Notes: generated by a model not told the origin, from the letters alone. DNA of 14,317 nucleotides from an uncultured Clostridium sp. (GCA_905192625.1 CAJJLI010000010.1:1-14317), one strand, 5' to 3'; positions 1 through 7,512 are shown, counted from the stretch's first letter. Made by a program: numbers and translations.

Positions 1-1
1 A

Positions 2-724
2 GAGAATGATAAGAGTATTTATAAAACGGAACATAATTTAATTCAAAATAAGGTAGAAAAACACAAATCCTTTTTCACATTCCTGCAAGGGGAAAGCATT
101 GAGGAGTATTGTGTGGGAGAATTACAGGAATGGGATTACGGCTTTGATTTTTATGCTCCACAAACCTTTATGGATCGTAATGGGCGAGTTATTATGATAG
201 CACTTATGGGGAATCCTGGATCTGCGTATCGTAATCCAACGATAGAACTTGGATGGCAGCATTGTTTAACGATACCAAGAGAGTTAGAGATTAGAGAAGG
301 GCAACTGTATCAGAATCCCATTTCAGAAATCGAAAGGCAAAGAAAAAATCAAAACTCAATTGTGATTACAAAAGAGGCAGATATAAGGCTTAAGAACAGC
401 TCGGATTTTGTATTGAATTTACCAAAGGAAAGTGAAGGTTTTAACCTCGATGTAAATAATACATTAAGAATGTATTATGATTGCAAGAAACAGTTATTTG
501 GAATGGAGTTTATAAATTCCATGGGCTATGGAAGAGAAAAACGCGAAACTTCTATAAATCGATTAACTGAAGTTCGTATCTTATTTGATTCATCTTCCAT
601 AGAAATCTTTTTAAATAAAGGGGAAGTAGCTTTAACCACAAGGATGTTTAAGAAAGAGAAAGATTATAGTTTAAAACTAAGTAGCGTTGGTGCAAAACTG
701 ACTTGGTGGGATATTGAACTATAG
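2..724 (+). CDS. GH32 sucrose-6-phosphate hydrolase / beta-fructosidase, C-terminal part (5' end outside window)
   Basis: The reading frame is open from base 2, so the gene begins upstream; a GTG at 113 is internal, not the start. The family hydrolyses sucrose-6-phosphate or other beta-fructosides in the cytoplasm, feeding fructose and glucose-6-phosphate to glycolysis. The fragment carries the typical GH32 stretch FDFYAPQTFMD, followed by MGNP and GWQHCLTIPREL, and then the C-terminal beta-sandwich domain (VRILFDSSSIEIFLN). The catalytic nucleophile, RDP and EC motifs of the family would lie before the window. One oddity: the usual GWMG or AWMG reads ALMG here. There is no signal peptide information because the N-terminus is missing. 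ScrB or SacA is the likeliest identity; a levanase-type enzyme is possible. Confidence 0.88.
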   Translation, partial: ENDKSIYKTEHNLIQNKVEKHKSFFTFLQGESIEEYCVGELQEWDYGFDFYAPQTFMDRNGRVIMIALMGNPGSAYRNPTIELGWQHCLTIPRELEIREGQLYQNPISEIERQRKNQNSIVITKEADIRLKNSSDFVLNLPKESEGFNLDVNNTLRMYYDCKKQLFGMEFINSMGYGREKRETSINRLTEVRILFDSSSIEIFLNKGEVALTTRMFKKEKDYSLKLSSVGAKLTWWDIEL

Positions 725-749
725 GGTAAAGAGGTCGCTTTATTCCTAT
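721..749 (+). terminator. Weak hairpin at the end of the GH32 gene
   Basis: The arm ATAGGGTAAAG (721-731) pairs imperfectly with CTTTATTCCTAT (738-749) around a 6-base loop, and the stem includes the GH32 stop codon. No U-tract follows, so termination is only a possibility. Confidence 0.3.
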
Positions 750-904
750 AAGAATATATATGCCTATAAGTATATTTATACCTATAAGCATATTTATAGC
801 TATAAGTATATTTAAGCCTGTTGTGTATCTAAGTCTATTGTATAGTTACACCTATAAGTATATATACATCTGTAAGTATATTTACGCCTGTAAGTATATT
901 TACG
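745..904 (+). repeat. 18-bp tandem repeat array, about nine units
   Basis: Units of about 18 bp with consensus CCTATAAGTATATTTATA start at 745, 763, 781, 799, 817 (diverged), 835 (diverged, 16 bp), 851, 869 and 887. The last two units drift to end in TTTACG, and the final TTTACG (899-904) coincides with the proposed -35 box of the next operon. The array fills most of the space between the GH32 gene and the riboswitch promoter. There is no open frame in it worth calling. Confidence 0.85.
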
Positions 905-927
905 CCGAGTAAGAAAGGTGTTATACT
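899..927 (+). promoter_or_regulatory. Predicted sigma-A promoter of the salvage operon
   Basis: TTTACG (899-904) and TATACT (922-927) are separated by exactly 17 bp. Transcription would begin near 934, about 30 bases before the aptamer. The -35 box is part of the last 18-bp repeat. Confidence 0.55.
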
Positions 928-962
928 AAAAGAGTATATAAAAAACTTAGGTTATTTACCTA

Positions 963-1000
963 GACTGGTTCGAAAACTTCCCAGTATAAAAAACTAAGGA
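963..1000 (+). promoter_or_regulatory. preQ1-I riboswitch aptamer
   Basis: Stem P1 is ACTGG (964-968) paired with CCAGT (981-985). The loop between them ends in C980, the position that recognises the ligand in this class, directly 5' of the P1 3' strand. The A-rich tail that follows, ATAAAAAACTAAGG (986-999), is nearly identical to the tail of the well-known Bacillus subtilis queC preQ1-I element and supplies the pseudoknot strand. A short hairpin, TAGGT/ACCTA (948-962), lies just upstream. The aptamer senses 7-aminomethyl-7-deazaguanine (preQ1), a queuosine precursor, which fits the genes downstream. Confidence 0.88.
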
Positions 1001-1076
1001 TTGAAAAGTTAAAGACGAAAAATAACGTTGGTAGAATGAATTTCACTCACACTATCAATGTGTATTTTTGCTGACC

Positions 1077-1113
1077 AAAACACGTCGTATCCTTAGGGAT
1101 ATGGCGTTTTTTT
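1077..1113 (+). terminator. Riboswitch-controlled intrinsic terminator
   Basis: The arm at 1077-1092 pairs with 1097-1112 around loop TTAG, with one mismatch, and runs into a T-tract (GGCGTTTTTTT). The octamer CTAAGGAT at the aptamer tail (994-1001) is perfectly complementary to ATCCTTAG (1089-1096) in the terminator's 5' arm and loop, giving a ready antiterminator. The prediction is an OFF switch: bound preQ1 holds the tail in the pseudoknot, so the terminator forms. Confidence 0.85.
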
Positions 1114-1340
1114 ATGTGATATGTTACAAAGCTAAGGTACTTTTCGACTAACTTAACTAGGTGAATGTATTTTAAATTCATTGCTATGTTATACGAGGAG
1201 ATACTGTATATACTTTATTCGGATATAGAAAATATTGAGATTTATGTAAGAATAAAAGATATGGGTGGCATTCCATAATAAAAAATTCAGGTCAGTTTCT
1301 TTCGAATCCTTACATTATGAATTTTCACAAAAATCATATG
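1114..1340 (+). other. Long untranslated leader between terminator and first salvage gene
   Basis: There are 227 bases after the riboswitch terminator with no convincing ORF, second promoter or further conserved RNA motif that I can see. It is presumably the rest of the leader transcript. Confidence 0.4.
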
Positions 1341-1356
1341 AAGGAGATTTAAAAAA

Positions 1357-2346
1357 ATGTTAGAAAAGAGAAAAGTCATTATTGATTGTGATCCAGGTAT
1401 TGATGATAGTTTAGCACTCATGCTAGCGCTCTCATCACCAGAACTTGAGATCGTCGGCATTACCGTGGTTTGTGGTAACGCACCTACAAAGATTGGAGTA
1501 GAAAACGCACTTAAGGTGCTTAAGCTCATGAATCGTTTGGACGTTCCAGTATACTATGGAGAAGAAAAGCCCTTAGCACGAGAATATGTTAGTGCTCAGG
1601 ATACCCATGGAATGGATGGGCTAGGGGAAACAAATTATCAAAAAGTAACAGAAGGTAAGGTGTTTGAAAATGCTCCGGAATTTATCATTCGTTCTTTAAA
1701 AGAACAGGAGGATTTATGTATAATTTCATTAGGCCCATTAACGAATATTGCAGTAGCACTAAAAAGGGATAAGGAGATATTTAAGCGAATGGATACCTTT
1801 GTTTCCATGGGAGGCAACTTTAAAAGCCATGGCAATTGCTCACCAGTTGCTGAATATAACTATTGGTGTGATCCAGATGCAGCGAAGATGGTATTTGAAG
1901 AATTTGAGAAACTAGAAAAGAAGATACATATGGTGGGTCTTGATGTTACCCGTAAAATCGTATTAACTCCTAGTTTATTATCGTATATAAAAAGAGTTGA
2001 TAAAGAAAGAGGTAGTTTTGTAGAGAACATTGTTCAGTTTTATTTTGATTTTCATTGGGAATATGAGAAAATCATTGGTTGTGTAATTAATGATCCACTA
2101 GCCGTCGCTTATTTTATTGATCCGACAATGTGTAATGGTTTTGAAGCTTTCACTACAGTGGAAACGAAAGGCTTATGTATTGGTCAGTCAGTAGTAGATT
2201 CCATGGACTTTTGGAAGAGGAATAAGAACAGTGTGGTGTTAACGAAAGTTAATGTAAGAGCTTTTTTTGAAATGTTTGTTCGTAGAATCTTTGGAGGGAA
2301 TCATGCTTTAACAGGAGAGATACTTACAGCAATAGGTATTTTATAA
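1357..2346 (+). CDS. queK: Inosine/uridine-type nucleoside hydrolase, probable queuosine hydrolase (QueK-like)
   Basis: This 329-residue protein has the nucleoside hydrolase fold. The N-terminal calcium and ribose site DCDPGIDDSLAL (D10, D12, D16, D17) is present, then GPLTN (126-130), the ribose-binding run GN..P.AEYN (N160, E166, N168) and the C-terminal NDPLAV (245-250). The family cleaves N-ribosidic bonds in the cytoplasm. The family's usual HDPLA reads NDPLA here, so the general-acid histidine of classical pyrimidine-preferring members is replaced by Asn245, which suggests a different base specificity. AAGGAG (1341-1346) lies 10 bases before the ATG. A preQ1-I riboswitch upstream and a QueL-like radical SAM gene downstream match the queuosine salvage genes described in Clostridioides difficile, where QueK releases queuine from queuosine. 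The hydrolase family is certain; the substrate is inferred from context. Confidence 0.85.
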   Translation: MLEKRKVIIDCDPGIDDSLALMLALSSPELEIVGITVVCGNAPTKIGVENALKVLKLMNRLDVPVYYGEEKPLAREYVSAQDTHGMDGLGETNYQKVTEGKVFENAPEFIIRSLKEQEDLCIISLGPLTNIAVALKRDKEIFKRMDTFVSMGGNFKSHGNCSPVAEYNYWCDPDAAKMVFEEFEKLEKKIHMVGLDVTRKIVLTPSLLSYIKRVDKERGSFVENIVQFYFDFHWEYEKIIGCVINDPLAVAYFIDPTMCNGFEAFTTVETKGLCIGQSVVDSMDFWKRNKNSVVLTKVNVRAFFEMFVRRIFGGNHALTGEILTAIGIL

Positions 2347-2573
2347 GTGTCTAAAATTTATGTACGGTTGACAATAGCTGTGCCAGCTTGTTGAAATGTT
2401 CTTGCAATAGGTTATGAGCAAAACTTTAAGTGGATTGTGATTATTCACTTTAACAACAATTCAAATAGAGCTTATGTTATTAGTGGCAAATGTGTTATGA
2501 GAACGATGAACTGAAAATAAGCTGATTCTTACATTAGAGAGCTTAGTGTGAAAATAAAGACCAATTTTTACAC

Positions 2574-2635
2574 GCAAGTTTGTGCTTGTGCACCACAAGC
2601 TTGCAATGCGCAAAAAAACGTGCACAAGAATGAGG
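2574..2635 (+). promoter_or_regulatory. Mutually exclusive hairpins just before the transporter start
   Basis: GCTTGTG (2584-2590) can pair with CACAAGC (2594-2600). Alternatively CTTGTGCAC (2585-2593) can pair perfectly with GTGCACAAG (2620-2628), ending four bases before the Shine-Dalgarno GAGG (2632-2635). GCAAG (2574-2578) with CTTGC (2600-2604) can extend the first form. The arrangement could tune translation of the next gene, but no known riboswitch class was recognised. The rest of the gap from 2347 shows no terminator, so read-through from the hydrolase gene is likely. A TTGACA at 2368-2373 has no partner -10 box. Confidence 0.4.
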
Positions 2636-2641
2636 TTTAAA

Positions 2642-3217
2642 ATGAAACGAGTGTCTACAATAAAAATTACAACCATTGCTTTGTCCGCAGTCATTAATAT
2701 GGTTGGCGGGCAGATTGCATTAATGTTAAAACTACCAGTTTATCTTGATATGATTGGAACAATCTTTACTGCCGCAGTATTAGGGCCATTTTACGCTATA
2801 TTCCCTGGATTATTAAGTGGATTGCTTGCAGGGATTAGTACGGATATTTATGCGTTATATTTCTTACCAGTGCAAATAATAACAGGTTTTATGGCAGGTC
2901 TTATCTTTAGAACGAAATGGATGAAGAATAATAGATTAGTGATTGGTACATTTGCAGTATCGATTCCAGGGACTTTCGTTTCTTCCATGATTAGTGCTTT
3001 TTTATTTGGAGGTGTTACTTCTTCTGGATCATCGTTCATTGTAATGATATTAAGAAAAATTGGATTCGATGAGATTGCAAGTGTATTTATTGTACAAATT
3101 GCAACGGATTATTTAGATCGGGTTCTTGCTATTGTTATCGTACTTTTCTTAGTATCAAATTTACCTAACGACATCATGGGAAGAATAAAGGGGGCGAATT
3201 ATGAATCGGTACAGTAA
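2642..3217 (+). CDS. ECF transporter S component, probable queuosine/queuine uptake (QrtT-like)
   Basis: This very hydrophobic 191-residue protein has about six membrane segments. It looks like the substrate-binding S subunit of an energy-coupling factor transporter, with the run ALMLKLPVYLDMIGTIFTAA (26-45) followed by LGPFYAIFPGLLSGLLAG and a TDIYALYF loop. S components bind a vitamin or similar small molecule and share the EcfT/EcfA module, which is not in this window. ATG 2642 is chosen because GAGG (2632-2635) sits 6 bases upstream; in-frame GTG 2582 and ATG 2630 lack such spacing and would add a charged, non-hydrophobic leader. The gene overlaps the radical SAM gene by 17 bases, implying coupled translation. 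Its position between a nucleoside hydrolase and a QueL-like enzyme suggests import of queuosine or queuine. The S-component family call is firm; the ligand is inferred. Confidence 0.8.
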   Translation: MKRVSTIKITTIALSAVINMVGGQIALMLKLPVYLDMIGTIFTAAVLGPFYAIFPGLLSGLLAGISTDIYALYFLPVQIITGFMAGLIFRTKWMKNNRLVIGTFAVSIPGTFVSSMISAFLFGGVTSSGSSFIVMILRKIGFDEIASVFIVQIATDYLDRVLAIVIVLFLVSNLPNDIMGRIKGANYESVQ

Positions 3218-3890
3218 AATTACAAATAAAAATTGCAGAGAGATTGTATTGTTAAAAGCATTTCCGTGTGCTTGGGGAAAATGTTCTTTTTGTGATTACA
3301 CAGAAGATAATTCAAAGAATGAAGAAGAGATGGTTTTATTAAATGAAGAGGTTTTAGGAAATGTAACAGGGGAATTTGGTGTTTTAGAAGTTATCAACTC
3401 TGGAAGTTGTTTTGAATTACCGAAGGAGACACTACATTTAATTCGTAAGATTATAAAAGAGAAGAACATTAAGAAGTTATTTTTTGAAAGTCACTTCATG
3501 TACCGCAACAAATTGCAGGAAATGAAAGACTTTATGGGCGTTCCGATTGTGTTTAAAATCGGTGTGGAAACCTTTGATAATCACTTTCGTCAAGAGGTAT
3601 TAAAGAAAAACGCGAACTTTAAAACACCGGAGGAAGTTTCTAAGTATTTTGATTCACCGTGTCTTATGGTTGGTATTAAAGGGCAGACAAAGGAAATGAT
3701 AGATCGGGATATTCATATATTACAGAGCCATTTTAAATTAGGTACGATAAATGTTTACGTTAATAATACTACTGATATTAAGAGGGATGAAGAGTTAGTG
3801 GAGTGGTTTACAGAGAAATATCGTTATCTTGATAAGGATCCTTCAATCGAAGTACTATACAATAATGTTGATTTCGGTGTAGGGGATTAA
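3201..3890 (+). CDS. queL: Small radical SAM protein, probable queuine lyase (QueL-like)
   Basis: This 229-residue protein has an N-terminal iron-sulfur motif CAWGKCSFC (C23, C28, C31), spaced CX4CX2C rather than the usual CX3CX2C, followed by an aromatic Y33. Further on are NSGSCFELP and a VFKIGVETFD strand typical of a radical SAM partial barrel, then ..LMVGIKGQT. It is short for the superfamily. In the described clostridial queuosine salvage route, QueL uses S-adenosylmethionine radical chemistry to remove the cyclopentenediol side chain of queuine, giving preQ1 for tRNA incorporation. The ATG at 3201 has AAGGGGG (3188-3194) upstream and lies inside the end of the transporter gene. The preQ1 riboswitch at the head of the operon is strong independent support, since preQ1 is this enzyme's expected product. 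Assignment rests on context and remembered family features. Confidence 0.78.
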   Translation: MNRYSKITNKNCREIVLLKAFPCAWGKCSFCDYTEDNSKNEEEMVLLNEEVLGNVTGEFGVLEVINSGSCFELPKETLHLIRKIIKEKNIKKLFFESHFMYRNKLQEMKDFMGVPIVFKIGVETFDNHFRQEVLKKNANFKTPEEVSKYFDSPCLMVGIKGQTKEMIDRDIHILQSHFKLGTINVYVNNTTDIKRDEELVEWFTEKYRYLDKDPSIEVLYNNVDFGVGD

Positions 3891-3928
3891 TTTGTAGCAT
3901 ATACAAATTAAGGACTTTTACAAATAGG

Positions 3929-3973
3929 GTCTGCCATAAATAGAGGACGAATCTATTCATTGGCAGACTTTTA
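3929..3973 (+). terminator. Intrinsic terminator of the salvage operon
   Basis: GTCTGCCA (3929-3936) pairs with TGGCAGAC (3961-3968). Inside it AATAGA (3939-3944) pairs with TCTATT (3952-3957), and TTTTATT follows. It closes the plus-strand operon. No clear minus-strand terminator for the convergent permease gene was found in 3974-4109, only an imperfect dyad near 4032-4080. Confidence 0.8.
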
Positions 3974-4109
3974 TTGTATCAAAATAACAATAATCTTATT
4001 TACAATAGTGTTAATAACGAAAGGCTAATTAAGTGATACCTCTATTGACTGATAAAAAAGCTAACGAGAGGAGGGTACTTCAGATGCTAGTGCTCATGAT
4101 TTTAAATGT

Positions 4110-5270
4110 TTAATTTTCTTGTAATTTTTTCTTACTAAATACCAAAGCCATACAAAATATTGCGAGTGCAAAGCAAAGTTGCACAAAATATCCAGTAAAT
4201 ATTTCGTTTCGTAGCTTATCAGAGACTTTAGTAAGATTCATTAAAAGGTCATTTGTCTTAGTGTACCAGTAGGTTGGTACAAATCTTGAAACAGATTTCA
4301 CATTTTCAGCCATTACGGACAGGGGAACAAATACTCCACCAAGAAAAGAGAAGGCAAGAGAAAGAACCGTTCCATATGCAGAGATAGCCTCTAGATTGTG
4401 TCCAATAATGCCGATGAAATAACCTAAGCTAATGCTAACAATTAAAAATACAAAACTATTAAGTAAATAATAAGGAATGGTAGTAGCGTTTGATATTTCA
4501 TTGTGATATAAAATAAAACCAACGACAGTTACAAATGAATAGATACAAATGGAAACAACAAAGCTACCAAGTACTAGTTGAAAATTACGGCTCTTAAGGG
4601 AGTTAGAAGAGCAGATGTTTCTCTTGCGGATATCTGGTTTATTAAAAACATATAAAGTAGTACTAATTGTTTGAATCATAAGTGCAATTAGTATATAAGG
4701 TAGAAACTTGTAGTAATAATAGTACTTGGGTGTAGATACGGACGTGTCGTTATCAAGAGACAAGCTTACGTTTGTTTCAGATGCTAAAACCTCTTTTGTC
4801 TTTGCCATGGCAGAGGATACGTCGTATCCAGCACTTAGAAAGCTACGTAGTGTTCTTAATAACTGTTCAATTTGCAGATCTACATACAATCCACTATTTG
4901 AATTAGGAATTTTGATACAATCAAGGGAGACATCAGCACCATCGAATAGTGAAATCTCAAATTGCGTTGGAATAATTAAGATGTATTCTACATTGCGATA
5001 ATATAATTCATCTTGCATTAATTCTTTATCATCAGCAAGTGAGATGACTTTGTGATATTCTTCTAAATAATCAATAATTGCCTTACTTGTGGAACTCAAA
5101 TCTCGATCAACAATACCTAAAGAGATAGAGGTGGTTTTAAATGCCTTCTCATCGGTTGCCTTTGCGTCTCTTGTCATGATGATAGCGAGGCCGATAAATA
5201 TTCCTACATATAATAAGACTGCAATGAAATTTTGTTTTATAATTCTAATATTCGTCTTAAATACTGGCAT
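4110..5270 (-). CDS. ABC-2 type efflux permease, second subunit (LnrN-like)
   Basis: This 386-residue integral membrane protein has the ABC-2 permease layout: one membrane helix at about 14-33, a large external domain of about 150 residues, then roughly five helices at 187-208, 230-254, 268-290, 297-320 and 360-379. The pattern FLGGVFVPLSVM before the last segments is characteristic of this exporter class. It is the last gene of a three-gene minus-strand operon and its start overlaps the previous permease by 14 bases. AGGAGGG sits just before the ATG. It should form the transmembrane heterodimer with that permease, driven by the ATPase at 6403-7335. The exported compound is not evident from the sequence; similarity in organisation to LnrLMN suggests a membrane-active lipid-like antibiotic. 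Confidence 0.85.
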   Translation of the reverse strand: MPVFKTNIRIIKQNFIAVLLYVGIFIGLAIIMTRDAKATDEKAFKTTSISLGIVDRDLSSTSKAIIDYLEEYHKVISLADDKELMQDELYYRNVEYILIIPTQFEISLFDGADVSLDCIKIPNSNSGLYVDLQIEQLLRTLRSFLSAGYDVSSAMAKTKEVLASETNVSLSLDNDTSVSTPKYYYYYKFLPYILIALMIQTISTTLYVFNKPDIRKRNICSSNSLKSRNFQLVLGSFVVSICIYSFVTVVGFILYHNEISNATTIPYYLLNSFVFLIVSISLGYFIGIIGHNLEAISAYGTVLSLAFSFLGGVFVPLSVMAENVKSVSRFVPTYWYTKTNDLLMNLTKVSDKLRNEIFTGYFVQLCFALAIFCMALVFSKKKLQEN

Positions 5271-6393
5271 ACTTTTCCCTCCTAGTTACTAGAAAACTTG
5301 CGATGCTAAAAAAGATTGCCATGATTACTAATGAAATTAAATCTCTTAAAAATCGATTGTAATCATTGTAAACAGTGAGACAATAAAATGCATCTGTGAG
5401 TAAAGTGGTTGGATTGATTCGGTTAAGAATGGGGATATTTTTTTCAATAGCATCCGGTAATGTTGCAATCATTAGACCACTTAAAAAACTAAGGATTTGT
5501 GTGATAGCAGTAAGTAAAGTGGTTTTTAATTGCTCTCCACCTTTTACAATAGCCCCTAAAAATTGACCAAGGCAAACACTAATAAAGCAACCAATAAAAC
5601 AACAAAGTAAAAAGAGTGCAGGTTGATCTCCAATTGGTATACGAAGTACATAACGCAAGTATAAGAAAACCAGAACGATTTCGGAGTAATGTAGGGTTAT
5701 GGCAGCCAATGTCTCGGTTATGATTAGTAACATTTTATGGGTAGGGGTAACCGATCTTCTAGCAGCAATGGGTGATTGGTTTGCTTGTGTTTCTTGCGTG
5801 TTTTTTAAGCCGTAATAACAACCAAGCATACAAGTCATAGCCATTAAAGCATAATAATATTGAATCAAAGCATTGGTTGAGATACCATTTAAGTTAACTT
5901 CCCTTAGCATGGAAGTTGTCGTGTCTAAGGACGCTATAACACTTGTTAATGCTTCAGGCTTAGTTGTGGATATTTCTCCGATAATCTTAGTGCTTTGTTG
6001 ATATTGATCCATAAAGCTTTTTAAAATACTTTGGTTCATGCCAGAGGATTTTACTATTAGGGTTGGATTTTCTGAAAAAAGGATGATTCCATCCACTTCT
6101 TTTTCATCTAACATATCGGTGGCTTCTGCTTTATTGGTTTCAATTACTCGAAATAATTTTTGGTTATCCTCATCCAACACATCGTTTAAAATATCTAAAA
6201 ACTCATTGGATGTGTCTGATTCTGTCACGAAAGCAACAGGAATCGTTTGAAAGTCTTCGTTTAAGTCCATTGTATTTCCGAACGCAGCAAAGAATAAGGT
6301 ACCAAGTATGATTGGATAGCACAAAGACCAGAAGAAAAGCGACTTGTTTTTGGCTAGACATTTGATTCTAGTTATATATATATGAAAGAACAT
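5257..6393 (-). CDS. ABC-2 type efflux permease, first subunit (LnrM-like)
   Basis: This 378-residue membrane protein shares its architecture with the following permease: a helix at about 18-38, an external domain to about residue 173, and five more helices near 176-195, 221-247, 258-281, 291-311 and 352-370. The basic cytoplasmic loop AARRSVTPTHK (210-220) is typical of ABC-2 permeases and would contact the ATPase. AGGAGG at 6399-6404 overlaps the stop codon of the ATPase gene, leaving only 9 bases between the two genes, so translation is probably coupled. Paired permeases of unequal sequence indicate a heterodimeric exporter. The substrate is unknown. Confidence 0.85.
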   Translation of the reverse strand: MFFHIYITRIKCLAKNKSLFFWSLCYPIILGTLFFAAFGNTMDLNEDFQTIPVAFVTESDTSNEFLDILNDVLDEDNQKLFRVIETNKAEATDMLDEKEVDGIILFSENPTLIVKSSGMNQSILKSFMDQYQQSTKIIGEISTTKPEALTSVIASLDTTTSMLREVNLNGISTNALIQYYYALMAMTCMLGCYYGLKNTQETQANQSPIAARRSVTPTHKMLLIITETLAAITLHYSEIVLVFLYLRYVLRIPIGDQPALFLLCCFIGCFISVCLGQFLGAIVKGGEQLKTTLLTAITQILSFLSGLMIATLPDAIEKNIPILNRINPTTLLTDAFYCLTVYNDYNRFLRDLISLVIMAIFFSIASFLVTRREKYASI

Positions 6394-6402
6394 AAGGACC
6401 TC

Positions 6403-7335
6403 CTAATCTCTTAATTCTTTTCCCGTAATTTCAAGGAAAACATCATTTAAGGTTGGTAATTCAGAGTATACTCTGCCAAAAGAAATGGATTGTTCTTTTA
6501 GGTAATCAAGAACTCGGATTAAATTATGTTTCCCGCCGCTAAACTCAAGCTTTAATATATTATTTTCATAAGAAGTCTTATAAACATGAGGAAGTTCCTT
6601 TAAATTTTGAAGATGCATGTCATCAATTTGCAAGACTTCCATAGTGATTGATTCACCCGTTTTGATAAGTGCTTTTAGTTCTTCTTTTGTACCCACTGCA
6701 ACATTTTTACCTTTATCAATAATGGCGATGCGAGAACAAATTTGTTCCACTTCCTCCATATAATGTGTTGTATAAATAATGGTAGCTCCACGTCGGTTTA
6801 ATTCCATTATGCCCTCTAAAATTTTATTGCGGCTTTGTGGGTCAACAGCTACGGTTGGTTCATCAAGAATGATTAAATCAGGTTTGTGTGCAATTCCGCA
6901 TGCTATATTTAATCTACGTAAAAGCCCACCAGATAATTTTTTCGGATGAAATTTTGTGAAATCTTCAAGTCCTACGAAAGCAATCGCTTCTAATACATAT
7001 TGTTTTCTAACTTTTTTATCTTTGACATATAAACCACAAAAATAATCAATGTTTTCATAGACTGTAAGTTCATCGAAAACTGCGACATTTTGGAGTACTA
7101 CTCCAATTCTTCGTTTACTATCGTAGCTGTCTGGTCGCATAGGCTTACCAAAAACTTCAATGGTCCCCTTGTCATAGGTAAGTAAAGATAAGATACAACT
7201 AATAGCTGTGGATTTTCCGGATCCGTTTGGCCCTAGCAAACCAAATATTTCACCTTCTTTAATGTCTAAGCTAAGATGATCTAGGGCAACTAGCTCTTTG
7301 TAACGTTTCACTAAATTATTTACTTTTACTATCAT
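6403..7335 (-). CDS. ABC transporter ATP-binding protein (LnrL-like / DrrA-type)
   Basis: This 310-residue cytoplasmic ATPase powers export through the two permeases that follow. All nucleotide-binding motifs are visible: Walker A GPNGSGKST (35-43), Q-loop Q82, signature LSGGLLRRL (134-142), Walker B LIILDEP with catalytic E159, and switch H191. The signature has Leu where Gln is usual (LSGGQ). About 90 residues follow the core domain, ending PTLNDVFLEITGKELRD, which is typical of DrrA/NatA-type ATPases of ABC-2 exporters. A GGAAGG element lies about 8 bases before the ATG. The gene opens the minus-strand operon and is divergent from a histidine kinase gene, the usual genomic partner for induction by the substrate. 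The length and partner set match B. subtilis LnrL. Confidence 0.9.
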   Translation of the reverse strand: MIVKVNNLVKRYKELVALDHLSLDIKEGEIFGLLGPNGSGKSTAISCILSLLTYDKGTIEVFGKPMRPDSYDSKRRIGVVLQNVAVFDELTVYENIDYFCGLYVKDKKVRKQYVLEAIAFVGLEDFTKFHPKKLSGGLLRRLNIACGIAHKPDLIILDEPTVAVDPQSRNKILEGIMELNRRGATIIYTTHYMEEVEQICSRIAIIDKGKNVAVGTKEELKALIKTGESITMEVLQIDDMHLQNLKELPHVYKTSYENNILKLEFSGGKHNLIRVLDYLKEQSISFGRVYSELPTLNDVFLEITGKELRD

Positions 7336-7512
7336 ATCCGTTTCCTTCCTTTATCATATAATTGATATTATTTTAAAATAGTACTGATGCGACGATTGAT
7401 GTTATCCCCTGTGTTGTGGTCTACTTTGGATAAATACGATATGTGATTCAAGTTTAAAGATATTATAGATCCTTTTGATAGTACTTGTTAGTGAAAGGCG
7501 TCAATATTTTAA

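Noticed and set aside
113..724. GTG at 113 as the start of a separate 203-residue protein
   Set aside because: The frame is open to the left edge and the sequence is mid-domain GH32, so the GTG is an internal valine codon.
745..904. CRISPR-like array
   Set aside because: Repeats are contiguous 18-bp units without spacers and are degenerate, so they are simple tandem repeats.
2368..2373. TTGACA possible -35 for a promoter before the ECF S component
   Set aside because: No acceptable -10 box lies 16-19 bases downstream, so an internal promoter cannot be supported.
4032..4080. Terminator for the minus-strand permease gene
   Set aside because: The dyad is imperfect and I could not align a stem with a U-tract correctly placed on the minus strand.
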